Of a stretch of DNA of 64,000 nt, positions 8,980-16,840 are shown piece by piece. The position numbers were made by a program, and so were the translations under genes. Where the stretch lies: positions 372,001 through 436,000 of the forward strand of contig NZ_PGEN01000001.1 in assembly GCF_002797435.1 (NCBI RefSeq), in the 5' to 3' direction. This stretch comes from Sphingomonas koreensis. GTDB lineage: Bacteria > Pseudomonadota > Alphaproteobacteria > Sphingomonadales > Sphingomonadaceae. The first letter of the stretch is position 1; each line of letters opens with the position of its first letter. Below the pieces are notes generated by a model. That model ran no database searches. It had not been told where the DNA came from and saw only the letters and a list, made by a program, of their open reading frames with translations.

Positions 8980-9806
8980 GCCGGGCGGCGGACGACAAGA
9001 TGCCGCCCGGTACGACGGCGGGCACGCCGCAGGTTCTGCTGGCGCATCACCTCAAGCAGCTCAAGCTGCCCACGGTCCTGCGCGAGTATGAGAAGCTGGC
9101 CCGGGAATGTGCGCGCGATGGCGTTGATCACACCCGCTACCTGCTGCGTCTCATCGAACTGGAGCTGATCGACCGGGAGCGCCGCACGGTCGAGCGCCGG
9201 ATCCGTGCTGCCCGGTTCCCGGCGGTGAAGAGCCTCGATACCTTCGACTTCACGGCCATCCCCAGCCTCAACAAGATGCTCGTGCTGGAACTGGCACGCT
9301 GCGAGTACATCTTGCGCCGGGAAAACATCATCGCGCTTGGCAACAGTGGCACGGGCAAAACGCACGCCGCGCTCGCCCTGGGACTGGCCGCCTGCCAGAA
9401 GGGCTTCACGGTCGCGTTCACCACCGCCGCAGCGCTGGTGAACCAGTTGCTGGAAGCCCGCGACGAAAAGCGGCTGCTCAAGATGCAACGCGAGCTTGCC
9501 GCCGTGAAGCTGCTGATCGTCGATGAACTGGGCTACGTTCCGCTCTCCCCCACGGGCGCGGAACTGTTGTTCGAGACCTTCTCACAGCGTTACGAGCGCG
9601 GATCGACCATCGTCACCTCCAACCTGCCGTTCGAGGACTGGACGCAGGTCCTCGGGTCCGAGCGGCTCACCGGAGCGCTGCTCGACAGGCTCACTCACCA
9701 CGTCAGCATCCTGACCATGAACGGCGACAGCTACCGCCTGAAGCAATCCGCCCACCGTCGCCGCGCTGCCAGGGCGGAGCAAAACCAGGCCACCCCCGCC
9801 GACTGA
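8976..9806 (+). CDS. istB: IstB helper ATPase of the IS21 family
   Basis: AAA+ ATPase that helps IstA with target DNA. The 276 residues contain Walker A GNSGTGKTH (about 122-130), Walker B LLIVDELGY (about 178-186) and the sensor region SNLPFEDW. It is translationally coupled to istA. Length and motifs are normal for the family. Confidence 0.95.
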   Translation: MSRAADDKMPPGTTAGTPQVLLAHHLKQLKLPTVLREYEKLARECARDGVDHTRYLLRLIELELIDRERRTVERRIRAARFPAVKSLDTFDFTAIPSLNKMLVLELARCEYILRRENIIALGNSGTGKTHAALALGLAACQKGFTVAFTTAAALVNQLLEARDEKRLLKMQRELAAVKLLIVDELGYVPLSPTGAELLFETFSQRYERGSTIVTSNLPFEDWTQVLGSERLTGALLDRLTHHVSILTMNGDSYRLKQSAHRRRAARAEQNQATPAD

Positions 9807-9824
9807 CCCGCCGCAAAACGGCAA

Positions 9825-9860
9825 ATATGCAAAGGGCCCCGATCGGGGCCCTTTGCATAT
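9825..9860. terminator. 36-bp perfect palindrome behind istB
   Basis: Two 16-base arms (ATATGCAAAGGGCCCC and its complement) flank a central GATC, so all 36 bases form one perfect palindrome 18 bp after the istB stop. It likely ends transcription in both directions at the right side of the element. No T-run follows. Confidence 0.6.
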
Positions 9861-9879
9861 AGTCCGCGTTCATCCTCAA

Positions 9880-9923
9880 TGGCCTGCTTTTACTCCGCCA
9901 TGCTGGCCTGAAATCCGACCGCC
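9880..9923 (-). repeat. Right terminal repeats of the IS21-family element
   Basis: Inverted counterparts of the left repeats: TGGCCTG-N7-TCCGCC at 9880-9899 and TGGCCTG-N7-ACCGCC at 9904-9923, followed by the terminal TTGACA ending at 9930. Confidence 0.8.
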
Positions 9924-9930
9924 GTTGACA

Positions 9931-10256
9931 CGGGTCGTGCCGTCGCGCTCGATATAGCGCAGATGGGCACGCGCCGCCGCGCTACCCTTGCCCGCCAGTT
10001 TGACGATGCGGGATTTGATGATGACGCGACGCTGGCGAAAGGCGGCATAGACATCGCGACTGGCGAGCACGCGGCCGACGCCTGCTCCGCGTCCGATACG
10101 GCTACCGTCGAAGCGCTTGCGCCTTCCTCCCGCCGCGCTGCCGGCCCGGGCGAGATTTGCCGCGGCGAGGACGCGGTGAAGGAACTTCCTGCCCTGCCCC
10201 TTTCCGCCTGCTCGCATACGCCCCAATCGAGGCTCGAATTCGTCGTCTTCATTCAT
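9931..10256 (-). pseudogene. RlxS-type relaxase gene, N-terminal fragment
   Basis: The frame begins MNEDDEFEPRLGRMR and continues through KGQGRKFLHRVLAAANLAR, GSRIGRGAG and RRVIIKSRIVKLAGKGSAAARAHLRYIERDGTTR. This is the start of the relaxase/DUF3363 proteins found beside traF and traG in alphaproteobacterial elements. The IS21 terminus at 9930 then replaces the native sequence and the frame stops at 9876. Only about 109 of the usual ~600-700 residues remain, and no C-terminal part is found at 5477-7371. The nicking enzyme of this element is therefore probably missing. Confidence 0.85.
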
Positions 10257-10606
10257 GGCCGGCTCGCTCGATAATCCAATCCGAACGCCAGCTTGAGCGT
10301 CACCGGGCCCCAAGAAAACCGGTGCCAAATTTCGCGAGGATTGAAGCCGCCTGGAACCATGCTTAGCACCATCCGTACGGGAGAGGTGCCAAGAATCGAG
10401 CGCCAGACTCGAGAAAAACGATGTGCAGACAATCGCTTATGGTGCTGACTGGCAGAGCCGGCACCATTGCTTAATCTTGCCTTCCACTTTCCCCTCTCAA
10501 AATGCCCCTACACGCCCACTTCCCCCGACGCCCGAGCTACCAACCAGCCTGAACATGAGCCAAAGCGCTGCCGATTTCGCTGATCAGAATCGTTCGCCGC
10601 GATCAG

Positions 10607-10639
10607 AAAAAAGCGCCCGAAACCACGCCGGTCGGGCGC
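10607..10639 (-). terminator. Rho-independent terminator of the 10663-10809 gene
   Basis: On the minus strand an 8-bp stem (GCGCCCGA with TCGGGCGC, 11-base loop) is followed by TTTTTT. It lies 24 bases after the stop codon at 10663. The rest of 10257-10606 contains no supported gene. Confidence 0.8.
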
Positions 10640-10662
10640 GGCTTCGAGCGCGATTTTCGTCA

Positions 10663-10809
10663 TCACATCTCCGTTTCGAGCCCCGCTTTGCGCCGCTCGC
10701 GTTCCTCGAGAGCCGCCTGCAATTCCGTTGCGATCTGTTGCGATTCACGACGATCGCAGCACGCCTTGAGCTCAGCGCGCAGTTCTTCGATTTGCTGTTC
10801 AATCGACAT
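10663..10809 (-). CDS. Small coiled-coil protein beside the relaxase gene
   Basis: A 48-residue protein, MSIEQQIEELRAELKACCD and onward, almost wholly heptad-like helix rich in Glu, Arg and Leu. The ATG at 10809 has a GGAGG at good spacing, and the gene has its own terminator. Small proteins of this kind are a standard gene between the transglycosylase and relaxase genes in this element family. A relaxosome accessory role is plausible but unproven. Confidence 0.7.
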   Translation of the reverse strand: MSIEQQIEELRAELKACCDRRESQQIATELQAALEERERRKAGLETEM

Positions 10810-10911
10810 TCCGGCCTCCATCATCTTGCGAAAGATGAAGCCGTCGCCCGGGGTGGAGCGGGCCGGGTCAAGGACCGCGAAGCGGCCGCGCCAGCGGCGA
10901 TGGGGGTCACG

Positions 10912-10928
10912 ATTTTGCGAAGCAAAAT
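10912..10928. repeat. Inverted repeat next to the mobilisation genes (possible oriT part)
   Basis: ATTTTGC and GCAAAAT form a perfect 7-bp inverted repeat with a 3-base loop, next to GGGGCCCC. It sits in the 232-bp gap between the transglycosylase and the small coiled-coil gene, close to the relaxase start. Such a place is typical for oriT, but no nic site could be assigned. Confidence 0.3.
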
Positions 10929-11041
10929 GGTGGGGCCCCGTCGTCCTTGAGGCGGCCCGTTCCGCCCCGATATCCTTGGAATGACTGAGCGGATTCACTC
11001 CCCCAATGCCCGTTCCTGCGCATGACAAGGAACCCGCAGGT

Positions 11042-11635
11042 CTACTCGTCGCGCGTTCCTATCGGCACGAACAAGCACGCCGCGCGCGGTTCGGGCGATG
11101 CAGCCGAGAGGGAGAAGAACAGCGACCGGGACGGTGTCTTCACCGCTGCCACCTCCTGCGGCGACTGGGCGCCCACCGCCACCGTCGCCAGATAGGCTCG
11201 CGTTTCGCCGGGAAGCCGCCGTCCCGTCGCAAGATGATCTGCATAGCGAGCAGGTCCGGCATTAAAGGCCGCGAACAGGCCGGGATAGCCAAAGCGGTCG
11301 TACATCAGCCGGAGATAGAGCGTGCCGGCGAGGATATTGTCGCGCGGATGATGGGGGTCGGCGCCGAGACCGAGCCGTCGACGCATCTCCGCCCAGGTGC
11401 CGGGCATCAACTGCATCAGGCCCATAGCCCCCGCCCGGCTGGTCGTCGGTCGGCCGCGATGCATGGTGCGTCCGCCGCTTTCGGCACGCATGACGCGCTC
11501 GATCCAGGCGGGCGGGATGCCGAACCGCGCCGATGCTTCGGCAATATAAGGCCGCCATCGCGCGACCGGATCGGCGCGGGCGGGCATCGCCGCGAACAGC
11601 GCAAGCGCGGCGACGGCGAGCTTCAGCGAAGCCAT
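11042..11635 (-). CDS. Lytic transglycosylase of the transfer apparatus
   Basis: Periplasmic muramidase (VirB1/Slt type) that opens peptidoglycan for the conjugation channel. A signal peptide (MASLKLAVAALALFAAMPARA) precedes an SLT domain with the catalytic Glu in ERVMRAESGG, then GLMQLMPGTW and FNAGPARY. The C-terminal ~40 residues have no recognised role. The start at 11635 overlaps the end of traF by 13 bases, which shows an operon rdfS-like/traF/transglycosylase. Confidence 0.9.
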   Translation of the reverse strand: MASLKLAVAALALFAAMPARADPVARWRPYIAEASARFGIPPAWIERVMRAESGGRTMHRGRPTTSRAGAMGLMQLMPGTWAEMRRRLGLGADPHHPRDNILAGTLYLRLMYDRFGYPGLFAAFNAGPARYADHLATGRRLPGETRAYLATVAVGAQSPQEVAAVKTPSRSLFFSLSAASPEPRAACLFVPIGTRDE

Positions 11636-12183
11636 AACGGCGCGGCCTTCCCGATGATGTCGCCGCGCGCCGTCGGCCCGAAATAACGCCCGTCGAACGA
11701 TGCCGGATCGTCCATCAACAGCAGCATCGCGCCGTCGCGAAGCACCGTACAACCCTGCCATCGGGGCATCGGCCGACCCGATGCATCGATCGCACGTCGG
11801 ATCGCAATGCGCCTTCCGTTCACGAAAATGCCGGTATCGATGGCGCAGACTTCATCGCCCGGCTCGGCAGCGATGCGCTTGATCAGCGGTACGTTGGCCG
11901 GAAGATAATGCCGCCGGGCGGCAAGGCCCCGCCAGGGTTCGGCGAGCCGGGCGATCACCATATCACCACGGCGAAGCGGTGTATCCGGTGTGACGCGCCA
12001 GAGGCCGATCGGCGCGCTGGCGCTGGCATTCCAGAGCAGACGCGGGTGCGGCGGAACGACGGCCGTCGCACCGAGCACGGCGATCAGCGCGGCACAGGCG
12101 GCCACGCGCCGAACCCGGCGACGGCGATGAAGCCGAGCGGCGCGAAGCGCGTCACCGATCCGCTGGATGGCGGCGTTACGCAT
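11623..12183 (-). CDS. traF: TraF-type S26 signal peptidase
   Basis: Membrane peptidase that matures the TrbC pilin in related conjugation systems. The 186 residues have one N-terminal membrane segment (about 28-45), the nucleophile region NASASAPIGLWRV with the expected catalytic Ser, and the general-base Lys in PLIKRIAAEPGDEV. It starts 8 bases inside the preceding RdfS-like gene. Confidence 0.9.
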   Translation of the reverse strand: MRNAAIQRIGDALRAARLHRRRRVRRVAACAALIAVLGATAVVPPHPRLLWNASASAPIGLWRVTPDTPLRRGDMVIARLAEPWRGLAARRHYLPANVPLIKRIAAEPGDEVCAIDTGIFVNGRRIAIRRAIDASGRPMPRWQGCTVLRDGAMLLLMDDPASFDGRYFGPTARGDIIGKAAPLWLR

Positions 12184-12415
12184 CGTCGCCCGCCTCGCCC
12201 AGGCTCTGCGACCAGGCATCGAGGTCGTCGATATGATAGCGCAGATGGCGGCTGTGACGCCGAAAGCGCGGGCCAGTTCCGGCAGTACGATATTCCTGGA
12301 GCGTGCGGGACGATATGCCGAGATAGAACGCGGCCTGATCCGGGCTCAGAAAGGGTGACCCGCCACGCGCACGCGCGGCGCGGATATCGGCGGCATTATC
12401 GGAAGGTTCGGTCAT
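12176..12415 (-). CDS. RdfS-like excisionase (MerR-type helix-turn-helix)
   Basis: A 79-residue DNA-binding protein with one winged helix-turn-helix: FLSPDQAAFYLGISSRTLQEY then RRHSRHLRYHIDDLDAW (about residues 24-72). In ICEMlSymR7A and related elements a protein of this kind, RdfS, is encoded directly upstream of traF and acts as the recombination directionality factor for excision. Fold, size and the overlap with traF all fit. The same fold is also used by generic AlpA/HTH_17 regulators, so the excision role is inferred from context. Confidence 0.75.
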   Translation of the reverse strand: MTEPSDNAADIRAARARGGSPFLSPDQAAFYLGISSRTLQEYRTAGTGPRFRRHSRHLRYHIDDLDAWSQSLGEAGDDA

Positions 12416-12545
12416 GGCGAAGCACCTTGATGTGCGGCGCTCCACAGCGCCGCGTGGTGCGCGACCGATCACCCGAACCGACCTGGGCCGGGAGGGTCGA
12501 AAACGCCCTATGGCGAATTCGACCCCCCTGCCGGCTTGCCTCAAT

Positions 12546-12560
12546 GTTCTATTTATGTTC
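12546..12560. promoter_or_regulatory. Alphaproteobacterial LexA (SOS) box
   Basis: GTTC-TATTTAT-GTTC is an exact match to GTTC-N7-GTTC, the LexA operator known in alphaproteobacteria. It is embedded in a longer direct repeat, ATGTTCTA, spaced by 11 bp (12544-12551 and 12555-12562). It lies 131 bp upstream of the RdfS-like gene (minus) and just before or inside the 5' part of the plus-strand reading frame ending at 12809. Confidence 0.7.
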
Positions 12561-12809
12561 TACAGATGCCCGCCCCTGCTCAGGTTGGCGATTCGACATC
12601 GATGGAGACGGAAATTGCAGCACGATGTGCGGCTGCGCGACGCTGCGCGCGCGATCTATGACGCCTGTTATCCGGGCGATGAATGGGTGCCAGTCGGTTT
12701 CGAGGAAGCCGAAAGATACGGCACGGTCCATTATCGCCAGGCGGTCGGTGCAGCGATCGAGGCCCGTGCTGTGTTGGCAGCGCCCGTCCAGCCCGAGCTA
12801 TTTGCCTGA
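12555..12809 (+). CDS. Hypothetical protein, start uncertain
   Basis: The C-terminal 60 residues (RLRDAARAIYDACYPGDEWVPV and onward, ending PVQPELFA) look like real coding sequence. I do not recognise a family. The frame stays open upstream to 12414, but that part overlaps the RdfS-like promoter and SOS box. A GTG near 12624 or an ATG at 12555 could be the true start. If translated from just after the SOS box it would be a LexA-controlled gene. Confidence 0.45.
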   Translation: MFYRCPPLLRLAIRHRWRRKLQHDVRLRDAARAIYDACYPGDEWVPVGFEEAERYGTVHYRQAVGAAIEARAVLAAPVQPELFA

Positions 12810-12909
12810 GCCCACAGCGGCGAAACTCATGCCGCGTGGGCTTCCAACAACGCAGTTCGAATTGATCCGCCTGGCCTCAACCGGTAGTCATCGACCCAAT
12901 CGCGGAAGG

Positions 12910-13338
12910 TCACTTAGGGCTTTGATAGCCCCACATATTGAGGGGGGTACATTTGGCACTTGCTGACGCTGTGGCTACGAGCTGGTCTGAGCCACGCAGC
13001 TCTACCCTAAAGGACCAGCCGTCCCGTTCGTACATGATTTGGTAGGCGGGGCTCACGCAAGGGAGCTTGTCTGCTGTTAGCTGAGCCGACTGCGCAAGCT
13101 TCACCGACTTGATGTTAAGTGTAGCCATGCGAGTGACCGTGCGTGCGTCACAATCAACGATCTGACTCAAGTCACTGAAGCGCTCACCAGCCTTAGGCTC
13201 TCGCCGGGCGATCCGCTTCGCTTCGTTCTGAACAAGCTGACAAGCATATTCATGGGTGGGCCAGGGGTCAGGTGCTGGTCTGATGACTGGCGGCGTCTCC
13301 TGTGCAGTCGAAACCTGCAGCAACAACAAGGCGAGCAT
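12910..13338 (-). CDS. Secreted hypothetical protein
   Basis: A 142-residue protein with a short hydrophobic N-terminus (MLALLLLQVSTAQE) that looks like a signal peptide, and four cysteines in the mature part (CQL, VDC, LPC, AKC) that could form disulfides in the periplasm. No known domain is recognised. GC content is lower than that of its neighbours, and it lies in an accessory stretch. Confidence 0.6.
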   Translation of the reverse strand: MLALLLLQVSTAQETPPVIRPAPDPWPTHEYACQLVQNEAKRIARREPKAGERFSDLSQIVDCDARTVTRMATLNIKSVKLAQSAQLTADKLPCVSPAYQIMYERDGWSFRVELRGSDQLVATASASAKCTPLNMWGYQSPK

Positions 13339-13452
13339 ATACAGGATCTTCTCCGTCTGGCTGTCCTATATGCGCGAGAGAATGTCGCGACAGCAACGGG
13401 TCTATGACCAGCGAAGGCCCGTGGACAACCGCACATCAGTCACGACCGGCCT

Positions 13453-14352
13453 CTAGTCTCCCGACAACCGCCTTTCGGCAATCGCCTTCACCTCGGCCTG
13501 GAGCAGTTCGACGCGCTCGACGAGCCATTCGAGCTCGGGGCCGGTGATCTTGTAGTGCGGCGAATAGCGCGCGTTGACATAGGCCTGCTGGAGCAGTTCG
13601 AAACAGCGGCGAACGAATTTGCTGTCGCGCGGCCAGACCGGGATCAGGTCGCGGGCGATGTCCTCGGACTTGTCGCGCAGGAAATTGATCTTGTGCGATT
13701 TCGGGCTGTAGAGCGTCAGCACGTGCAGCACGGTGTGATAGAAATGCTCGGTGGCTTGATGGAGCAGGAAAGCGGCCCAGCTGTTGTCGCCTTCCGCAAT
13801 ATAAAACTTGGCTCCCTTCAGGGCGCCGCTTGCGCTGGTGAACCACTTGTCGAAATATTGCTCTGCTTCCGCGCGGGCTTCTTCCGGCGCTAGCGGCTTC
13901 GGCGTGTCGAACGCCTGCGTGCCGAGCTCGTACAGCACGATCCCGTCGCGCACGATATCGATGAAGAAGGGCCGACCGCGCGAGAGTTGCTGGTTCACAT
14001 CGGTCAGACTGTGGACGATCAGCCCGACCGGCGCCGACAGCTTCTTGGTGACGCCATAATCACGCAGAAAGCGGTCCTCGGCCTTGTACCAATAGTCCAC
14101 CGGATCGGTCAGCCGCTCGTCGTTGACGACGACGAGAATGTCATAATCCGAATAATAGCCGCCGACCGGATCGGCCACCCAGTCGCCGCGCGCGTGCGAT
14201 CCGTAGAGGACGACCTTCAGGATGCGCCCCTGCTTCTTCCATTTCTGCGTGGCAAGGCTGGTCGCGTCCTCGAACTCGGCGAAGAGGATTTCGACGATAC
14301 GCTGGAGGTCGCGCTGCTTGCGGCCGGGAAGATGGTCGAGGTCGGTTTTCAT
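13453..14352 (-). CDS. MNT-HEPN fusion protein (nucleotidyltransferase plus HEPN)
   Basis: A 299-residue two-domain protein. Residues about 40-130 form a minimal nucleotidyltransferase with GSHARGDW and the paired acids of YYSDYDILVV. Residues about 160-295 form a helical HEPN-like domain ending in the basic motif NARYSPHYK. Separate MNT and HEPN proteins often form toxin-antitoxin pairs in which the transferase AMPylates the HEPN toxin; here both are on one chain. Fused forms are widespread in mobile elements, and a defence or stabilisation role is plausible but not shown. Confidence 0.82.
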   Translation of the reverse strand: MKTDLDHLPGRKQRDLQRIVEILFAEFEDATSLATQKWKKQGRILKVVLYGSHARGDWVADPVGGYYSDYDILVVVNDERLTDPVDYWYKAEDRFLRDYGVTKKLSAPVGLIVHSLTDVNQQLSRGRPFFIDIVRDGIVLYELGTQAFDTPKPLAPEEARAEAEQYFDKWFTSASGALKGAKFYIAEGDNSWAAFLLHQATEHFYHTVLHVLTLYSPKSHKINFLRDKSEDIARDLIPVWPRDSKFVRRCFELLQQAYVNARYSPHYKITGPELEWLVERVELLQAEVKAIAERRLSGD

Positions 14353-14436
14353 GTGCCTTGAATCCTAGCAATTTATGACAGGCTGACAATGAAAAGGGTG
14401 TCCCCCGCGCCCGCCGGAGCAGACGCGGGGCAACTC

Positions 14437-14757
14437 TCAGTCGGCCGGATTCCAGATGATGGCGAAGGCGTCGTCATCGTCCTGGCCGGCGGCGCGGCCG
14501 AGGTTGGCGTAGATGCGGCGCGGTCCGAACTCGGGCGCCGCGAGGCTCAGCGACACATAGTCCTTGCCGGACATCTCGCTGCGCCGGACCCATCCCGCGC
14601 CGATCTCGGCGCCGCCGGCGACCACCCGATAGTCAGGCTGGGCGTCGCTGGACTTGCGGCTATTCGGCACGATTTCGATATCGGTACGGATCGAGAGGGT
14701 GCGGACCTGGCCCTTGAAGCCTTCGCCGTTGCGGGTGACATAACCGATTGCGGGCAT
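14437..14757 (-). CDS. DUF736 family protein
   Basis: A 106-residue protein, MPAIGYVTRNGEGFKGQVRTL and onward, with KDYVSLSLAAPEFGPRRIYANLGRAAGQDD near the end. These are the hallmarks of DUF736. The family has no established function but is a marker of alphaproteobacterial conjugative elements and plasmids. Confidence 0.9.
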   Translation of the reverse strand: MPAIGYVTRNGEGFKGQVRTLSIRTDIEIVPNSRKSSDAQPDYRVVAGGAEIGAGWVRRSEMSGKDYVSLSLAAPEFGPRRIYANLGRAAGQDDDDAFAIIWNPAD

Positions 14758-15147
14758 TGTTCGTCTCCTTGGTTTCGCGCCCGAACCGCCCGGGCGACAG
14801 GCGCGACCGAAGGGCCGGCAGAAGACGGATGCACGAACCCCGCAGGGGCCGCAGCGTCAGCGGAGGATCGGAGCGGCGAAGCTATTTGCAGCGCAGCGAC
14901 CGCGAGGAGCCCGTGGCACACGGGCGGGGAAATAGGTTCGTCCGCGATGGTTTCGCGCAGCCGGATGCCGGTCCAGGTCATGCGCCCATGAGCCGCGACG
15001 GTTCGGCACGAAGCGCCGGGGGCAGGTAAGCCTGCCCGCAATGTCGCCCAAGGCGGCCAAAGGCGATGGGCCAATGCCCGCGCCGTTCGGTCGCCATTCG
15101 CCATCCTTGCGATTGGCGCGGGGCTCACAGCTCGCTAGGCGACCGGG
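14758..15147. other. Intergenic region without supported gene
   Basis: Divergent gap between the DUF736 gene and the nuclease gene that should hold both promoters. A minus-strand frame beginning near 14980 (MTWTGIRLRETIADEP) runs into the DUF736 start and has a weakly protein-like composition, but nothing else supports it. Confidence 0.4.
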
Positions 15148-15606
15148 ATGAGTTGCGGAGCCAAACGACAAGTCAACCGGGTGCGCGCGGCGATCGGCGG
15201 AATGACGGTGCTGGGCCTCACGGTGCTCGTCCCCCTCGCCTCCACCAGGGCGGCCGCGCCGCCGCGAGAGGGGGTCGTCGCCTATGTGATCGATGGCGAT
15301 ACGGTCCGGCTGGCGAGCGGCGAGCGCATCCGCATCGCGGGGATCGACGCGCCCGAAACCCGGGCCGACAACGCCAAATGCAAGGCCGAAATCGCGCTGG
15401 GCAAGCAGGCCAGCGCGCAGGCCAGGGCATTGCTCGAAGGCCGCCGTGTGACCGTGATCCGCGTCGGCCGCAGCTACGACCGGACGGTGGCGCATTTGAA
15501 GATCGGTGGGCGGGACGCGGCGAAGGCGCTGGTCGCGAGCGGCGCCGCGCGCTGGTGGCCCCGCGGTGCGGAGCGACCACGCTGGTGCCCGACGCGGGAC
15601 CGATAG
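15148..15606 (+). CDS. Thermonuclease-family (SNase-like) exported nuclease
   Basis: A 152-residue protein with an N-terminal signal sequence (hydrophobic core MTVLGLTVLVPLAST) and a staphylococcal-nuclease fold. The expected active-site elements are present: VIDGDTVRL (Asp), RIRIAGIDAPET (Arg, Asp, Glu) and the later Arg in GRSYDRTVAHL. Nucleases of this kind are frequent cargo on conjugative elements. The start is uncertain; ATG 15202 is an alternative. Confidence 0.85.
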   Translation: MSCGAKRQVNRVRAAIGGMTVLGLTVLVPLASTRAAAPPREGVVAYVIDGDTVRLASGERIRIAGIDAPETRADNAKCKAEIALGKQASAQARALLEGRRVTVIRVGRSYDRTVAHLKIGGRDAAKALVASGAARWWPRGAERPRWCPTRDR

Positions 15607-15747
15607 CGAAGCCAGGCGAGATTCTTCGTTATGTATAAGCGCGCCCTCAAAATTCGGTGCCCGCACCACCGGATTGATCGACGGATTTGCCGTAGTGCTC
15701 CGCCGGATTGAGGAGGCCGGCGCCCCCTGCTTCGGCGGGCGAGCGAC

Positions 15748-16176
15748 CTACGGGCGAAGCTGGAGCTTCGCCTCGCCGGATTCCGGATCGTAGGGATAGG
15801 AGACGTGCTGGTGGATCAGCTTCCAGCCCTCCGCTTTGCGCCGGAAAATGCGCGTGCCACGAGACCAGCTCTCGAACACGTCCTGACCCGGTTGCTTCGC
15901 CCGCATCCGGTTCAGGCCCCATGTCACGGCGATGTCGTCCCGAACGATGATCTGGAGATCAGGAATGTCCCAACTGAACTCGCCGGCCATCGCCTCGAAC
16001 CCGCGTCGGCAAACTTCGCGAACGGCAGCCGCGCCATGATATTCCAAGGGGGCGTCGTGCTCGTATGAGACGATATCATCGTCGATCTTGGTCATGACGG
16101 CGTCGAGGTCCTTCTTGGCCGCTGCGGCGAGCCACTCCTCAAACTCCTTGCGCACTTCTTCTTCGGCATTAGCCAT
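15748..16176 (-). CDS. SnoaL/NTF2-like protein
   Basis: A 142-residue ketosteroid-isomerase-like protein of the nuclear transport factor 2 fold, with an N-terminal helix (EEEVRKEFEEWLAAAAKKDLDAVMTKI) and the strand pairs YEHDAPLEYHGAAAV and GWKLIHQHVSYP. Family members are mostly uncharacterised small-molecule binders or enzymes. It lies just downstream of, and in the same direction as, the SRPBCC gene, so the two may be co-regulated by the ArsR protein further upstream. Confidence 0.8.
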   Translation of the reverse strand: MANAEEEVRKEFEEWLAAAAKKDLDAVMTKIDDDIVSYEHDAPLEYHGAAAVREVCRRGFEAMAGEFSWDIPDLQIIVRDDIAVTWGLNRMRAKQPGQDVFESWSRGTRIFRRKAEGWKLIHQHVSYPYDPESGEAKLQLRP

Positions 16177-16201
16177 CGAGGTATCTCCTTTTCCTATGGG
16201 T

Positions 16202-16660
16202 TTAGGCGAGGTGGGCTTCCAGCTTGCGGAAGCACTCGGCCCAGCCTTCGGCGTTGCCGTCGCGCATATCCTTCGAGCTGTAGCCGCTCTGTTGGAACGC
16301 CATGTGCGTCTTGCCGCCCTTGTCCGCGAAAGCGACGGTCACCGTGGTCTTCGGACCGCTCTTGCCATTGCTACGCTGGGTGAGCGTGAATTCGAGCCGA
16401 TCGGGCTCGCGCACATCGAGGAACTCGCCGAACTCCTCGTGGACATCGCCGGCTTCCGAGCGGAACGTCACCGCCCACTGCCCGCCAGGCTTCGCAGCGA
16501 GATCGCAGCGAAGCACCGAGAAGCCGTCCGGAGCGAACCACGCCGCGACATCCTCGGCGTTGGTCCAGTTGGCGAACACCAGAGCCCGGGGCGCGTCGAA
16601 CACGCGCTCGATCGAGATCCTGGAATCGGCGACATCGGTATCGCGAGCCAAGGTCAACAT
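16202..16660 (-). CDS. SRPBCC/AHSA1 family protein
   Basis: A 152-residue START-like ligand-binding protein: RVFDAPRALVFANWTNAEDVAAWFAP at the N-terminus, then GGQWAVTFRSEAGDVHEEFGEFLDV and the helix GNAEGWAECFRKLEAHLA at the end. Such proteins are commonly encoded beside an ArsR-type regulator, as here. AAGGAG lies a few bases before the ATG. Confidence 0.85.
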   Translation of the reverse strand: MLTLARDTDVADSRISIERVFDAPRALVFANWTNAEDVAAWFAPDGFSVLRCDLAAKPGGQWAVTFRSEAGDVHEEFGEFLDVREPDRLEFTLTQRSNGKSGPKTTVTVAFADKGGKTHMAFQQSGYSSKDMRDGNAEGWAECFRKLEAHLA

Positions 16661-16790
16661 CGTTCTCCTTCATGAGATCAGCCGACACTTCATCGAGGTG
16701 GTGGAACCACTCGCTCCAAAACTGACGCTGGCTCCTCAGCCAGCGATCGATGCTGCCGAAGGACCAAATCAGGTGTTGAGCGGGCGGCAT
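16661..16790 (-). pseudogene. C-terminal remnant of a second ArsR-type regulator
   Basis: The minus-strand frame IDRWLRSQRQFWSEWFHHLDE matches the end of the intact ArsR protein at 16927-17274 (VDGWLETYRQLWSNRFDHLE). The DNA-binding part is missing. It lies just before the SRPBCC start, where a full arsR gene would be expected, so an arsR-SRPBCC unit probably lost the front of its regulator. Confidence 0.55.
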
Positions 16791-16840
16791 CGACCACCCC
16801 TTGTGAAGAACCGCGTCGGTCTTTATATAGAATCAATCAA

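Larger units (their letters stand above)
7372..9930 (+). mobile_element. Complete IS21-family insertion sequence
   Basis: The element is 2559 bp with istA and istB in the usual overlapping order. Ends were placed from related terminal inverted repeats: both begin TGT, then share GGCGGT-N7-CAGGCCA in the same register. A second internal copy (GGCGG(T/A)-GTAAAAG-C(C/A)GGCCA) lies about 47 bp inside the left end and 24 bp inside the right end. Multiple terminal repeats and TG...CA ends are typical of IS21. Flanking bases (ATCTCGC on the left, CGGGTCG on the right) do not form a target duplication, which suggests deletion or recombination after insertion. Confidence 0.88.

Noticed and set aside
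7365..9937. Target-site duplication of the IS21-family element
   Set aside because: The bases next to the two ends do not match over 4-8 bp in any register near the assigned termini.
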